Numbered from the stretch's first letter, positions 1 to 7,991 are shown. The stretch: 64,000 bases of DNA from Microbacterium timonense (GCF_900292075.1 NZ_OLMV01000004.1:186001-250000); one strand, 5' to 3'. The notes: generated from the sequence alone by a model not told the origin. A program made the numbers and translations.

Positions 1-33
1 CCAGCGCTGCCTCCGGCGCAGACGCTCATCGCG

Positions 34-87
34 CGGGCTCGGGCGCAGAGGCTCGCCAGGCGGGCTCGGGCGCAGAGGCTCGCCGGG
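34..87. repeat. 27-bp tandem repeat, two copies
   Basis: Copies at 34-60 and 61-87 differ at one base (a58 versus g85). The unit is nine codons long and in frame with the CPBP-like gene at 99, so it would encode repeated Ala/Gly/Ser/Glu-rich residues (AGSGAEARQ-like) if translation starts further upstream. It may equally be untranslated. Confidence 0.8.
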
Positions 88-98
88 CGCCATCGCTC

Positions 99-749
99 AT
101 GCGGGACCTGTCGCTCATCGCCGTCGGGCTGCTCATCGTCAGCGCGATCCCGCTGAAGGCGGAGCTCGACAACGCGGCGATGCTCCGCTTCGCGCTCGCC
201 CTCGGCGGGGCGGTGGCCGTGCCGTACGCGCTCTCGCGCTGGCTGTACCGGGATCGCGCAATCCGCTTCCCCTGGCGCGGCGGCGGCCGGTGGACGCGCT
301 TCCAGTGGCTCTGGCTGGTCGCGGTCCTGGCCCTCGGCTGGCTGATCCTGCCGTTCTACTTCATCACCTCCGGCGTGTACCTCAACTGGCCCGTCGTCGA
401 CACTCCCGAGCTCATCGCGCGCCTGTTCGTCGGGGTGGGCGCCGTGGGCCTCTGGGACGAGCTCTTCTTCATCTGCACCTGCTTCGCACTGCTACGACGG
501 CATTTCGGGTTCTGGCAGGCGAACGTGCTGCAGGCGATCGTGTTCGTGTCGTTCCTGTGGGAGCTCGGCTATCAGGCGTGGGGACCGGTGCTCACGATCC
601 CCTTCGCGCTGCTCCAGGGCTTCATCTTCATGAAGACGAGGTCCCTCGCCTACGTGGTGACCGTGCACCTGCTCTTCGACGCGGTCGTGTTCCTCGTGCT
701 CGTGCACGCGCACAATCCCGGGATGCTGGACGGGCTGTTCCTCGTGTGA
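99..749 (+). CDS. CPBP/Abi-like integral membrane protein
   Basis: A polytopic membrane protein of 216 residues from the ATG at 99, with hydrophobic segments near residues 5-20, 30-46, 68-90, 106-130, 138-160 and 186-206. The segment LWDELFFICTCFALLRR (from about residue 118) lies where CPBP (Abi/Rce1-type) intramembrane proteases carry an EExxxR motif, and HLLFDAVVF (from about residue 190) resembles their last conserved motif. The first acidic pair is Asp-Glu rather than Glu-Glu, so activity is uncertain. No Shine-Dalgarno precedes the ATG and the frame is open to the left edge of the window, so the real start could lie upstream and include the 27-bp repeats. The family call is from motifs only; the substrate is unknown. 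Confidence 0.7.
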   Translation: MRDLSLIAVGLLIVSAIPLKAELDNAAMLRFALALGGAVAVPYALSRWLYRDRAIRFPWRGGGRWTRFQWLWLVAVLALGWLILPFYFITSGVYLNWPVVDTPELIARLFVGVGAVGLWDELFFICTCFALLRRHFGFWQANVLQAIVFVSFLWELGYQAWGPVLTIPFALLQGFIFMKTRSLAYVVTVHLLFDAVVFLVLVHAHNPGMLDGLFLV

Positions 750-834
750 CGAGGCGGCGTGCGAACGGGCCCCCGCCTGCACAGGGGATGAGCAGGTGGG
801 TCGGATACGGTGGAGTCCGGATCCCCGACCGGAT

Positions 835-877
835 CCCCGGACGACGGTTCAGTACCCGGTGTGCGACAAGACTGGCC
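835..877 (+). promoter_or_regulatory. Guanidine-III (ykkC-III) riboswitch
   Basis: This 41-nt element (837-877, with two extra C before it) matches the ykkC-III consensus as I remember it: CCGGACGA (837-844), GTACCCGGT (852-860) and GACAAGAC (865-872), in the expected order and spacing. P1 can form between CCGG 837-840 and CCGG 856-859. The pseudoknot helix can form between TCAGT 849-853 and ACTGG 871-875 (one G-U pair). A TACGGT -10 candidate at 806-811 would start transcription just upstream. The 3' side abuts the purine-rich GGCCAGGGGG before the ATG at 891, so ligand binding could control ribosome access. The downstream gene is a Gdx-type exporter, the classic partner of this riboswitch class. 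Confidence 0.85.
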
Positions 878-890
878 AGGGGGCACAGTC

Positions 891-1211
891 ATGTCGTGGG
901 TCATCCTCATCCTCTCGGGCGTTCTCGAAGCCGTGTGGGCCACCGCCCTGGGCAAGTCCGAGGGCTTCACGAAGCTCTGGCCGAGCGTGGTCTTCGGTGT
1001 CGCGCTGGTGGCCAGCATGGGCGGGCTCGCGTGGGCGATGCGCGACATCTCCACCGGCACCGCATACGCGGTCTGGGTCGGCATCGGCGCGGCGCTCACC
1101 GTCGCGTACGCGATGATCACCGGCGCCGAGCCGTTCTCGGTCGTGCGCCTGCTGTTGATCCTGGGACTGGTCGGCTGCGTCGTCGGCCTGAAGCTCGTGG
1201 GACACGAGTGA
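891..1211 (+). CDS. sugE: SMR-family guanidinium exporter (Gdx/SugE type)
   Basis: A small multidrug resistance protein of 106 residues with four transmembrane helices, predicted to export guanidinium in exchange for protons as a dual-topology dimer. Glu13 in the first helix (SGVLEAVWA) is the conserved SMR carboxylate. The pattern EAVWATALGKSEGFT followed by WAMRDISTGTAYAVWVGIGA is typical of the SugE/Gdx subgroup rather than EmrE. The ATG at 891 follows the purine-rich GGCCAGGGGG. A longer reading from 810 would translate the riboswitch and is rejected. The guanidine-III riboswitch immediately upstream independently supports the substrate. Confidence 0.93.
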   Translation: MSWVILILSGVLEAVWATALGKSEGFTKLWPSVVFGVALVASMGGLAWAMRDISTGTAYAVWVGIGAALTVAYAMITGAEPFSVVRLLLILGLVGCVVGLKLVGHE

Positions 1212-1214
1212 GAT

Positions 1215-1242
1215 GGGGACGGATGCCGCGGCATCCGTCCCC
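1215..1242 (+). terminator. Hairpin terminator after sugE
   Basis: A perfect 13-bp stem (1215-1227 with 1230-1242) and a two-base loop (in practice a 12-bp stem with a tetraloop), three bases after the sugE stop codon. It is followed by GTCTTC rather than a true U tract. Both arms contain the GGATGCC/GGCATCC heptamer that recurs throughout the window. Confidence 0.8.
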
Positions 1243-1361
1243 GTCTTCACATGAGGCCTCGATGAAATCCCCGGCCCGACCCTGGAAGTGCGCGGAGATG
1301 ATGTGGGAGCATCCGGGCAGGCAGCCGGCGCCAACGGGGTCGTCGGCGGAAAGGCACGATC

Positions 1362-2876
1362 ATGCCGAGCAGGAACAGGCGCACCTGGGCCATCGCCACC
1401 GCGGCGACCCTGACCGCCACAGTCGCACTGGCAACCCCCGCGTACGCGGCACCGAACAACAACTCGGTGAAGAAGATCACGAAGGCCGTGACGCTCGAAG
1501 GCGTCATGAGCCACCTCGAGGCGCTCCAGTCGATCGCCGACGAGTACGGCGACCGTGCGGCGGGCCGGCCAGGGTACGAGGCATCCGTGGATTACGTGGT
1601 TCAGCAGCTGACCGCGGCCGGTTACACGCCCGAGGTGCAGCAGTTCGAATTCGACTACTTCGACGAGAACAACGTGCTGCAGCGCGTCTCGCCGAATCCG
1701 ACGTCGTACATCGACGGCGACGACTTCCTGCGCAACCGCTTCGACACGGGCAGCCCCGAAGGCACCGCGACCGGGACGCTGACGCTCGTCGACCTGCCGT
1801 CTGCGAACAACACCAGCGGCTGCGAAGCCACCGACTTCGCCGGATTCCCCCAGGGCAACGTCGCCCTGATCCAGCGCGGCGGCTGCGGCTTCGCCGTGAA
1901 GGCGGTCAATGCCCAGGCCGCAGGCGCCGCCGCGGTCATCATCATGAACAATGCCGGCGACGAGAGCCTGGTCAACATGATCGGAGAAGCGCCAGGGCTG
2001 ACGATCCCTGCCGTGTTCACGAAGAACTCCGTCGGCCTGGATCTCGCCGCCACCCCCGGTGCGACGGTGACGGTCACTGTGGACTACGACGCCGAGACGC
2101 GTGTGGCGTACAACGTCCTGGCTGAGACCGCCGCGGGCAACGACGCCAACACGGTGATGGCCGGCGCGCACCTGGACAGCGTGCAGGACGGGCCCGGTAT
2201 CAACGACAACGGTTCCGGAAGCGCGGCGCTGCTGGAGACGGCGATCCAGATGAAGAAGGTCAAGCCGAACAACACGGTCCGCTTCGCGTGGTGGGGAGCC
2301 GAGGAGGAGGGGCTGCTCGGGTCTGAGCACTACGTCGCGGAGCTCTCGGAGGACGACGCCGCCGACATCGCGCTGTACCTCAACTTCGACATGATCGGCT
2401 CGCCCAACTACTTCCAGGGCATCTACGACGGCGACAACTCCAGTGGAACAGCGGAGGAAGGGTTCATCCCCGAGGGGTCGGCGCAGATCGAGGACGTGTT
2501 CGAGCAGTACTACACCTCCATCGGGGAGCCGTTCGAGGACACCGACTTCTCCGGACGCAGCGATTACGGCCCGTTCATCGCCGTCGGCATCCCCGCGGGG
2601 GGCCTGTTCACCGGAGCCGAAGAGCTCAAGAGCGCCGAGCAGGCTGCCGTGTACGGCGGGACCGCGGGAATCCCGTTCGACCCTTGCTACCACCAGGCGT
2701 GCGACGACATCGACAACCTCGACGCCCACGCCCTGGACGTCAACGCGGATGCCGTGGCTGCCGCGGTCGTGACGTTCGCCTTCGACACCTCCGCGGTCAA
2801 CGGCGTGCGCTCGCCGGGCAAGTCCCACGGTGCCGGGAAGAGCACGGACGCCATGAAGGACCGCTTCGCCGAGTAG
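1362..2876 (+). CDS. Secreted M28-family zinc aminopeptidase with PA domain
   Basis: An exported metallopeptidase of 504 residues. A Sec signal peptide covers about residues 1-29 (Arg-rich start, Ala/Thr-rich hydrophobic core, likely cleavage after AYA). A protease-associated (PA) domain occupies roughly 140-235. The C-terminal M28 catalytic domain has AHLDSVQDGPGINDNGSGS (zinc His near 269 and Asp near 281), WGAEEEGLLGS (catalytic Glu pair near 314), NFDMIGS (Asp near 343) and YHQACDDIDN (zinc His near 443). The pattern resembles Streptomyces griseus aminopeptidase and aminopeptidase Y, which release N-terminal residues from peptides outside the cell. The ATG at 1362 has GGAAAGG upstream. 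It stands alone between two terminators. Confidence 0.92.
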   Translation: MPSRNRRTWAIATAATLTATVALATPAYAAPNNNSVKKITKAVTLEGVMSHLEALQSIADEYGDRAAGRPGYEASVDYVVQQLTAAGYTPEVQQFEFDYFDENNVLQRVSPNPTSYIDGDDFLRNRFDTGSPEGTATGTLTLVDLPSANNTSGCEATDFAGFPQGNVALIQRGGCGFAVKAVNAQAAGAAAVIIMNNAGDESLVNMIGEAPGLTIPAVFTKNSVGLDLAATPGATVTVTVDYDAETRVAYNVLAETAAGNDANTVMAGAHLDSVQDGPGINDNGSGSAALLETAIQMKKVKPNNTVRFAWWGAEEEGLLGSEHYVAELSEDDAADIALYLNFDMIGSPNYFQGIYDGDNSSGTAEEGFIPEGSAQIEDVFEQYYTSIGEPFEDTDFSGRSDYGPFIAVGIPAGGLFTGAEELKSAEQAAVYGGTAGIPFDPCYHQACDDIDNLDAHALDVNADAVAAAVVTFAFDTSAVNGVRSPGKSHGAGKSTDAMKDRFAE

Positions 2877-2894
2877 GAGGGCCTCCGCGAGTTC

Positions 2895-2925
2895 GGCGCC
2901 CCCGGTCGTCTGGGCCGGGGGCGCC
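2895..2925 (+). terminator. Hairpin terminator after the M28 peptidase
   Basis: A perfect 11-bp GC stem (2895-2905 with 2915-2925) and a nine-base loop, starting 19 bases after the stop codon. There is no U tract, which is common for actinobacterial terminators. Confidence 0.8.
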
Positions 2926-3048
2926 GGCCGTGCGGGGCGGTCAGCGCCGGCACGGTGAGAAAGCACTGCGCGCCAGGGTGCGCTCGTGCCAGGGTGGAAG
3001 TTGTCGCCTGCACGGACGGGCGCACGCGTCAGCACCCCAGGAGCCGGA

Positions 3049-4713
3049 ATGCAGCGACCCCTCGCCGGACTGACCCGAAGCAACCTCATCACCGAGCTGA
3101 CGGCCGGCGTCACGCTGCTGGCCATCGCGATCCCGCTCAACATCGGGTACGCGCAGATCGCCGGCCTGCCTCCGACGGCCGGGCTGTACGCGCTCATCGT
3201 GCCCACCGTCGTCTACGCGCTCGTCGTGTCCTCGCGTCAGGTCGTGGCCTCGCCGGATGCCGCCGCGGCCGCGCTGGTGGCGTCGTCGGTTGGCGGGTTG
3301 GCGGTTGCGGGAAGCGCCGACTACGCGGCCCTCGCGCTGGCGCAGGCCATCATCAGCGGCATCCTGTTCGTCCTCATGTCGGTGTTCAAGCTCGGGTTCC
3401 TCGCGAACTTCCTGTCCAAGCCGATCCTGGTCGGCTTCGTCGGGGGATTGGCTCTCGACATCATGGTGAGCCAGATCGCCAAGATGCTCGGCGTGAAGAT
3501 CGACTCCGGCGGCGAGTTCGCCGACAAGGTGTCCGATCTCATCTCAGGGATGAGCACGTTCAACGCCTGGTCGCTGCTCGTGGCCGCGGTCTCGGTGGCG
3601 GTGCTTCTGCTGGGCCGCGCCTTCCTCCCGAGAGTCCCGTGGGCGCTGGTGGTGCTCGTGCTGTCGACCGTCGCGGTGGTCGCAGCCGACCTCGACGACA
3701 AGGGCATCGCGGTGCTCGGCGAGGTGCCGGCCGGGGCTCCCTCGTTCACCTGGCCGGTGATCGACTGGAGGATGTGGCTCGCGTTGGTGCCCTCTGCCGT
3801 TGCGCTCACGCTCGTGACGACCGCTGAGGGACTCCTGGTGTCGCGCTCCTACTCCGAACGACGCGGCTACCCGTTCCGCGCGAACCGCGATCTTCTGGCG
3901 TTCGGCCTCGGCAACATCGCGGCGGGTGCGCAGGGAAGCTTCGCGATGGGTTCGTCGACGTCGCGCACCGCCGCGATGGATCAATCCGGGTCCCGGACGC
4001 AGCTGCCCTCGATCGTCCTGGCCGCGGGCACGCTCCTCCTGCTGCTGTTCGGCACGGCGCTGCTCGCCGACATCCCCTCCCCGGCGATCGGCGCCGTGGT
4101 CGCGGTGGCCATCCTCCCGCTCCTGGGCATCGGCGAGTTCCGTGAGCTGTGGCGTCAGGACCGGTTCGAATTCGCCGTCGGGGCGGTGTGCTTCCTGGTG
4201 ACGCTGCTGGTGGGCGCCATCCCCGGCATCGTGGTCGCCTTCGTCCTGGCCCTCGTCAACCTCGCCAAACGGGCGGCCAAGCCGGCGATCGACATCCTGG
4301 CCGACGACGATGAGACGCAGCGATCCCTCGTCGACGATGCGCCGGCGGGTGACTCCACGGCCCCAGGGCTTCTGGTGGTGCGCCTTGCCGCTCCGCTGTT
4401 CTTCGCCAACGGCTCGGTGTTCACCGCCGCCGTCACACGCGCCGTCACAACGGCTCACGAGCCGGTGCGCCACGTGGTGATCGACATGGAGGCTGTCACC
4501 GACATCGACGTGACCGGAGGCGAGGCGCTCAAGACGCTGCAGACGTGGCTTCAGGACCACGATGTGGCCCTCGCCTACAGCCGCGTCCGTCCCGAGACCC
4601 GGGCTCGGCTGGTGCGGCTCGGTCTGCTGGACGATCAGCCGGTCTTCGCCACGAACCGGGCAGCCCTCGACGCGCTCGCGCCTCCGCCGGAGCCCCCGCA
4701 GGCCCCGGTGTGA
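3049..4713 (+). CDS. SulP-family anion (sulfate) transporter with STAS domain
   Basis: A SLC26/SulP transporter of 554 residues. The N-terminal region has 10-14 hydrophobic helices beginning ITELTAGVTLLAIAIPLNIG (the SulP signature region), and GSFAMGSSTSRTAA near residue 300 fits the conserved core. A cytoplasmic STAS domain follows at about 440-540 (VVIDMEAVTDIDVTGGEAL). The family moves sulfate, bicarbonate or other anions; the substrate cannot be read from the sequence. The ATG at 3049 follows CCAGGAG at 3037-3043; an in-frame ATG at 2986 would add a non-hydrophobic leader and is less likely. A second SulP gene lies at 10893-12527. Confidence 0.93.
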   Translation: MQRPLAGLTRSNLITELTAGVTLLAIAIPLNIGYAQIAGLPPTAGLYALIVPTVVYALVVSSRQVVASPDAAAAALVASSVGGLAVAGSADYAALALAQAIISGILFVLMSVFKLGFLANFLSKPILVGFVGGLALDIMVSQIAKMLGVKIDSGGEFADKVSDLISGMSTFNAWSLLVAAVSVAVLLLGRAFLPRVPWALVVLVLSTVAVVAADLDDKGIAVLGEVPAGAPSFTWPVIDWRMWLALVPSAVALTLVTTAEGLLVSRSYSERRGYPFRANRDLLAFGLGNIAAGAQGSFAMGSSTSRTAAMDQSGSRTQLPSIVLAAGTLLLLLFGTALLADIPSPAIGAVVAVAILPLLGIGEFRELWRQDRFEFAVGAVCFLVTLLVGAIPGIVVAFVLALVNLAKRAAKPAIDILADDDETQRSLVDDAPAGDSTAPGLLVVRLAAPLFFANGSVFTAAVTRAVTTAHEPVRHVVIDMEAVTDIDVTGGEALKTLQTWLQDHDVALAYSRVRPETRARLVRLGLLDDQPVFATNRAALDALAPPPEPPQAPV

Positions 4714-4723
4714 AACCGGGGCC
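4701..4723 (+). terminator. Terminator overlapping the SulP stop codon
   Basis: GGCCCCGGT at 4701-4709 pairs with ACCGGGGCC at 4715-4723. The TGA stop (4711-4713) lies in the loop, so the last codons form part of the stem. No U tract follows. Confidence 0.6.
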
Positions 4724-4849
4724 CGTCCACGAGCCGCTTCGTCCGGGCGAGCGCTATCAGCGATCGTCACGCGGGCCACGCGGCTAGCAGGCGCGTATGG
4801 GCAGGTCAAGGCGCTCCCGACCGGCGTCGCGACATATGAAACTGGAGGC

Positions 4850-5320
4850 ATGAACCGGTGGCGACGCGCATGGAGCGTGCCCCTGCTGGTGATCGCCCTG
4901 TGCGTGAGCGGCTGCGGCCTCACGATCCCGAGCGATCCGCAGGGCACTCTCGAACGCGTGCGCGACGGCGAGCTGCGCGCCGGTGCATCGGCATCGGGCA
5001 GCCTCGTGACCGTCGACGGGACCGACGTCGGCGGACCGCTCGCCGAACTCGTGGAGGGTTTCGCCGATTCCGTGGACGCGCGCGTGACGTGGACGGTGGG
5101 AAGCGAGGAGGACCTCGTCGACGAGCTGGAGAACGGCGACCTGGACCTCGCCATCGGCGGCATGACAGAGGCGACGCCCTGGTCTGACCGCGTCGCCGTC
5201 ACGCGCGCATACGATTCGATCCCCGGTGCGCATGGCCCCGTCGTGATCCTGCTGCCGCTGGGCGAGAACGCCATGCAGGCGGCGCTGGAGACCTACCTCG
5301 ACAAGGAGCTGTCGAAGTGA
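4850..5320 (+). CDS. Truncated solute-binding-type lipoprotein
   Basis: A putative lipoprotein of 156 residues. The signal peptide (MNRWRRAWSVPLLVIALCVS) ends in a VSGC lipobox, so Cys21 would be lipidated. The mature part (TLERVRDGELRAGAS, then LVDELENGDLDLAIGGMTEA and WSDRVAVTRAY) resembles lobe I of family-3 periplasmic solute-binding proteins. It is only about half the usual length and lacks most of the second lobe. The ATG at 4850 follows CTGGAGG at 4842-4848. The TGA overlaps the GTG of the CDF transporter gene by four bases, so the two are co-translated and may act together. I see no frameshift that would restore a longer protein; the ligand is unknown. Confidence 0.8.
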   Translation: MNRWRRAWSVPLLVIALCVSGCGLTIPSDPQGTLERVRDGELRAGASASGSLVTVDGTDVGGPLAELVEGFADSVDARVTWTVGSEEDLVDELENGDLDLAIGGMTEATPWSDRVAVTRAYDSIPGAHGPVVILLPLGENAMQAALETYLDKELSK

Positions 5321-6306
5321 AGTCGATGGGACGCACCGACCTGCCCGCTGCGCAGCAGCAGGCGCTGCGCAGCGCCATCCGATGGGAGTGGTTCACCATC
5401 GGCTACACGGCCGTGACGATCTTCGTCATCGCGCTCGTAGTCGGGGGGTCCCAGGCGATGAAGACGGCGTGGATCGAGGACATGCTCTCCCTCATCCCGC
5501 AGATCTCCTTCCTCGTGGCTCTCCTGTTCATCCGCAAGCCGCCGACCCGCGCCTTCCCGTTCGGACTGCACCGCGTGATGGGGGTGGGACATCTCGTCGC
5601 CGGGGTCGCCCTGCTCGCGGTCGGCGGCAACCTCGCCTTCGAAGCGATCAGCGGTCTGGTGGCAGGCGAGCACCCCTCGATCGGCACGGTGCAGCTGTTC
5701 GGACACACCATCTGGCTCGGCTGGCTCATGGTCGCGGTGATGACGGTGATCGTGATCGGGCCGTTCTTTTACGGCCATGCGAAGGCGAAGCTCGCGCCGC
5801 GCCTGCACAACAAGGTGCTCTACGCGGATGCCGACATGGCCAAGGCGGATTGGACCTCCACGGTCGCCTCCATCGTCGGCGTGCTGGGCGTCGGCGTCGG
5901 GCTGTGGTGGCTCGACGGCGCGGCCGCGCTGTTCATCTCCATCGGCATCGTCTGGGACGGCTGGCGCAACTCGCGGGCCGCGATCCTCGACCTCATCGAT
6001 CAGCGCGCCCGTACCGAAGACGACGCGCGTCCTCACCCCCTGATCGCCCGGATCGCCCACCGGGTCGAAGAGTTCCCGTGGGTGCGCGAGGCCGCCGTGC
6101 GAATGCGCGACATGGGTCAGGTCTTCCACGTCGAGGTCTTCGTGGTGCCGCGCCAGGGCGAGATCGGCATCGACGACATCGAGACCGTGCGCGAGACCGT
6201 CGCAGCCTTGGACTGGAAGGTGCAGGACGTCGTGGTCATCGCGACACGCGCGCTCCCCGAAGAGGCGATGCCCGCCAAGCCGCAGCAGTCGCACCGGGAC
6301 GCGTGA
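5317..6306 (+). CDS. Cation diffusion facilitator (CDF) family transporter
   Basis: A membrane protein of 329 residues with six predicted helices and a C-terminal cytoplasmic domain (about 220-310), as in CDF metal/proton antiporters. PFGLHRVMGVGHLVAG near residues 86-101 is the family loop motif. The metal site is atypical. Helix 5 reads ADADMAKADWTS where the canonical form is HxxxD, so Met or Asp replaces the His; helix 2 reads WIEDMLSLIP instead of an HSxxD-like motif. This suggests a metal other than zinc (iron or manganese, for instance), but that is inference. The GTG start overlaps the stop codon of the lipoprotein gene by four bases. Confidence 0.85.
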   Translation: MKSMGRTDLPAAQQQALRSAIRWEWFTIGYTAVTIFVIALVVGGSQAMKTAWIEDMLSLIPQISFLVALLFIRKPPTRAFPFGLHRVMGVGHLVAGVALLAVGGNLAFEAISGLVAGEHPSIGTVQLFGHTIWLGWLMVAVMTVIVIGPFFYGHAKAKLAPRLHNKVLYADADMAKADWTSTVASIVGVLGVGVGLWWLDGAAALFISIGIVWDGWRNSRAAILDLIDQRARTEDDARPHPLIARIAHRVEEFPWVREAAVRMRDMGQVFHVEVFVVPRQGEIGIDDIETVRETVAALDWKVQDVVVIATRALPEEAMPAKPQQSHRDA

Positions 6307-6359
6307 CGGCTGTCCGGCTGTTCGGCGGGCTCGTCGCCGTTGCCGGCGAGTAGGGGGCG

Positions 6360-6620
6360 TCAGCCGGCGACCGGCGGGCCGCCGTCGGTCCACACGGCGT
6401 CCGGTTCCACGCCGTTCTCGTGCGGGATCGGCACGATCGCCAACGGCACTCCCGGCGTCAGCAGCAGATGCGCGACACGCATCATGCCCTCGCCGTCGTT
6501 GACCTCCAGCCAGTGGGAGCCGCTGTCCAGACCCGACTCGATCTCTCGCTTGAGATCATCGAGCTGTCGCCCGCCGACGCTGTAGTGGTCACCGCCGTAG
6601 TAGATGTCGATCCGCATCAT
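6360..6620 (-). CDS. Small conserved-looking hypothetical protein
   Basis: A soluble protein of 86 residues that I do not recognise. It begins MMRIDIYYGGDHYSVGGRQ and has a central acidic region (WLEVNDGEGMMRVAHLLLTP) followed by a Pro-rich end, consistent with a small alpha/beta fold. Two adjacent ATG codons (6618-6620 and 6615-6617) follow a GGAG-rich stretch. Third codon positions are strongly GC, supporting coding. It converges on the CDF gene across 53 bases. Confidence 0.65.
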   Translation of the reverse strand: MMRIDIYYGGDHYSVGGRQLDDLKREIESGLDSGSHWLEVNDGEGMMRVAHLLLTPGVPLAIVPIPHENGVEPDAVWTDGGPPVAG

Positions 6621-6689
6621 CGTCCGCTCCGCTCCGTCGGTCGATCACAGCCCCCGGTGCCGCTGCGCGGCGAGGGCCTTGACAAGCGG

Positions 6690-7028
6690 TCAGCCGACCA
6701 TGTCGTGGTCGGCTGTGTCCGCCGTGGACGGCATCGCCGGTTCGGGTACGAGGTACAGCCCCGCGGGGGAGTTGGCGGTGTAAGCGAGCGCGTCGATCCA
6801 CGCGGGGTTCAACTGCGGCTTCCTGCTGCCGTAGAACTTGTACACCAGCGCGCAGCGCGGGTGGAGCCAGATGGTGGTGCGGCCGTCGCCGATGCTGGCA
6901 TCGTCGCGCCAGGTGAAGTGGAACGGCTCGTTCCGGCGCAGCTTGGTGCCGATCACCAATTGCAGATGGGCGAGAGTCCTGTCATCGAAGTCGACCTTGA
7001 CGGTCCCCTCATAGATCAGCTTCCCCAT
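6690..7028 (-). CDS. DUF7882-family protein (often labelled DNA ligase-like)
   Basis: A protein of 112 residues beginning MGKLIYEGTVKVDFDDRTLA, with HFTWRDDASIGDGRTTIWLHP and LVYKFYGSRKP. I recognise it as a small family common in Microbacteriaceae, formerly annotated as ATP-dependent DNA ligase and now DUF7882. It lacks the KxDG motif of a real ligase, so it is not expected to join DNA. The ATG at 7028 is preceded (minus strand) by GGAGG with seven bases of spacing; the longer reading further upstream has no support. Function unknown. Confidence 0.85.
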   Translation of the reverse strand: MGKLIYEGTVKVDFDDRTLAHLQLVIGTKLRRNEPFHFTWRDDASIGDGRTTIWLHPRCALVYKFYGSRKPQLNPAWIDALAYTANSPAGLYLVPEPAMPSTADTADHDMVG

Positions 7029-7189
7029 AGTGGGCCTCCGAACCGGCGCTGCCGGCGAAGTCGAGCGCGGGGGGCGCGCAAGAGGAGAAACGCCGATCAG
7101 CTCCACCCTCGATGATCCTCCTGCCCGGGCCATCCCAACAGGGGTTGACAGGTTTCCGAGCCGGATGCGACGCGCGCGCGGCGCGTGTC

Positions 7190-7864
7190 TCACTCGCTGG
7201 AGACGGACGACTGATGATGCGGCGCTCCGACCGGCTTGGACTCGCTGGAACCGCGCTGGCGCAGGAAGATCGACAAGGCGATCATCGAGCCGACCGCGAG
7301 GAACTCCGACTGCCAGTTCTGCAGCGTCCGGTTCCAGAAATCGGGAGTGCCGAGGTACTCGAGCCAGGTGATCGGCGGCTGTCCGTGCTCGGCGTTCTCG
7401 GTGTTCATCACGACCGTGCCGGCCAGCGACTGCGCGAACCAGGACAGCAGGAACACCGCGCCCATGACCAGCAGCAGCGAGTTGGAGTAGACGGCGAGGC
7501 GGATGCCGCGCGCTCGAGCCCACGGCGGCGAGTCCGGCCGCGCGTATTCGCCCACCAGCTGCGCCTTGTCGCTGTCGAGACCCTCGTCACCCGGCTTCTT
7601 GGATTCGGGTGAGCCTCGCTGGACCAGCCAGATCGTGGCGGCGATGAACAGGAAGAACTGGAGGAACTCGGACTGCCAGTTCTCGGCGACATCCACCACG
7701 AAGTCCGACGAGGTGAGGAACGCGCCGTAGGCCTCGGGCGGCAAGCCGTGCTCCTGAAGGCGCTCGTTGTTCTCCAGCCATCCGGCGATGGACTGGCCCG
7801 CCAGGGCGAGGATGAAGATCGCGCCGAACGCGAGGCTGAGGGCGTTGTCCCTGATGGTGCGCAT
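7190..7864 (-). CDS. DUF6766-like membrane protein with internal duplication
   Basis: A membrane protein of 224 residues made of two related halves. Each has a helix, an EHGxPP-type loop (LQEHGLPPEAYGAFLTSSDF and AEHGQPPITWLEYLGTPDF), a WQSEFL motif (AENWQSEFLQFF and LQNWQSEFLAVG), a second helix and an RQRGSxESK-type tail (QRGSPESKKP and RQRGSSESKP). About four helices are predicted, at 8-28, 66-82, 126-146 and 188-204. The family matches DUF6766; no function is known to me. One base separates it from the upstream 41-codon membrane peptide gene, so the two are co-transcribed. Confidence 0.82.
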   Translation of the reverse strand: MRTIRDNALSLAFGAIFILALAGQSIAGWLENNERLQEHGLPPEAYGAFLTSSDFVVDVAENWQSEFLQFFLFIAATIWLVQRGSPESKKPGDEGLDSDKAQLVGEYARPDSPPWARARGIRLAVYSNSLLLVMGAVFLLSWFAQSLAGTVVMNTENAEHGQPPITWLEYLGTPDFWNRTLQNWQSEFLAVGSMIALSIFLRQRGSSESKPVGAPHHQSSVSSE

Positions 7865-7865
7865 T

Positions 7866-7991
7866 TCACTGCCCCGCCAGCGGAATCGCGATCATGTATG
7901 CCAGGCCTAGCCCCAGCACCGCGATCCAGGACCAGAACATCACGACCTCACCGCGGCGAGGTCCTTCCTCTTCGGGAGTGAAATCCGCCAT
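7866..7991 (-). CDS. 41-residue single-helix membrane peptide
   Basis: A very small protein starting MADFTPEEEGPRRGEVVMFW and ending in one hydrophobic helix (SWIAVLGLGLAYMIAIPLAG). The ATG at 7991 follows AAGAAGGG with four bases of spacing (minus strand). The acidic N-terminus with a C-terminal helix suggests a type II or tail-anchored membrane peptide. It lies one base upstream of the DUF6766-like gene and probably belongs to the same transcript, perhaps as a partner subunit. No family recognised. Confidence 0.65.
   Translation of the reverse strand: MADFTPEEEGPRRGEVVMFWSWIAVLGLGLAYMIAIPLAGQ

Noticed and set aside
290..2125. 611-codon plus-strand frame across three real genes
   Set aside because: Out of frame with the CPBP-like, sugE and M28 genes and Arg-rich throughout; no start signal or family.
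849..3206. 785-codon minus-strand frame opposite sugE and the M28 peptidase
   Set aside because: Antisense shadow of well-supported genes and of the riboswitch; low-complexity Arg/Val/Gly text without motifs.
6690..7028. DNA ligase
   Set aside because: The family is sometimes labelled ATP-dependent DNA ligase, but the 112-residue protein has no KxDG motif or nucleotidyltransferase core.
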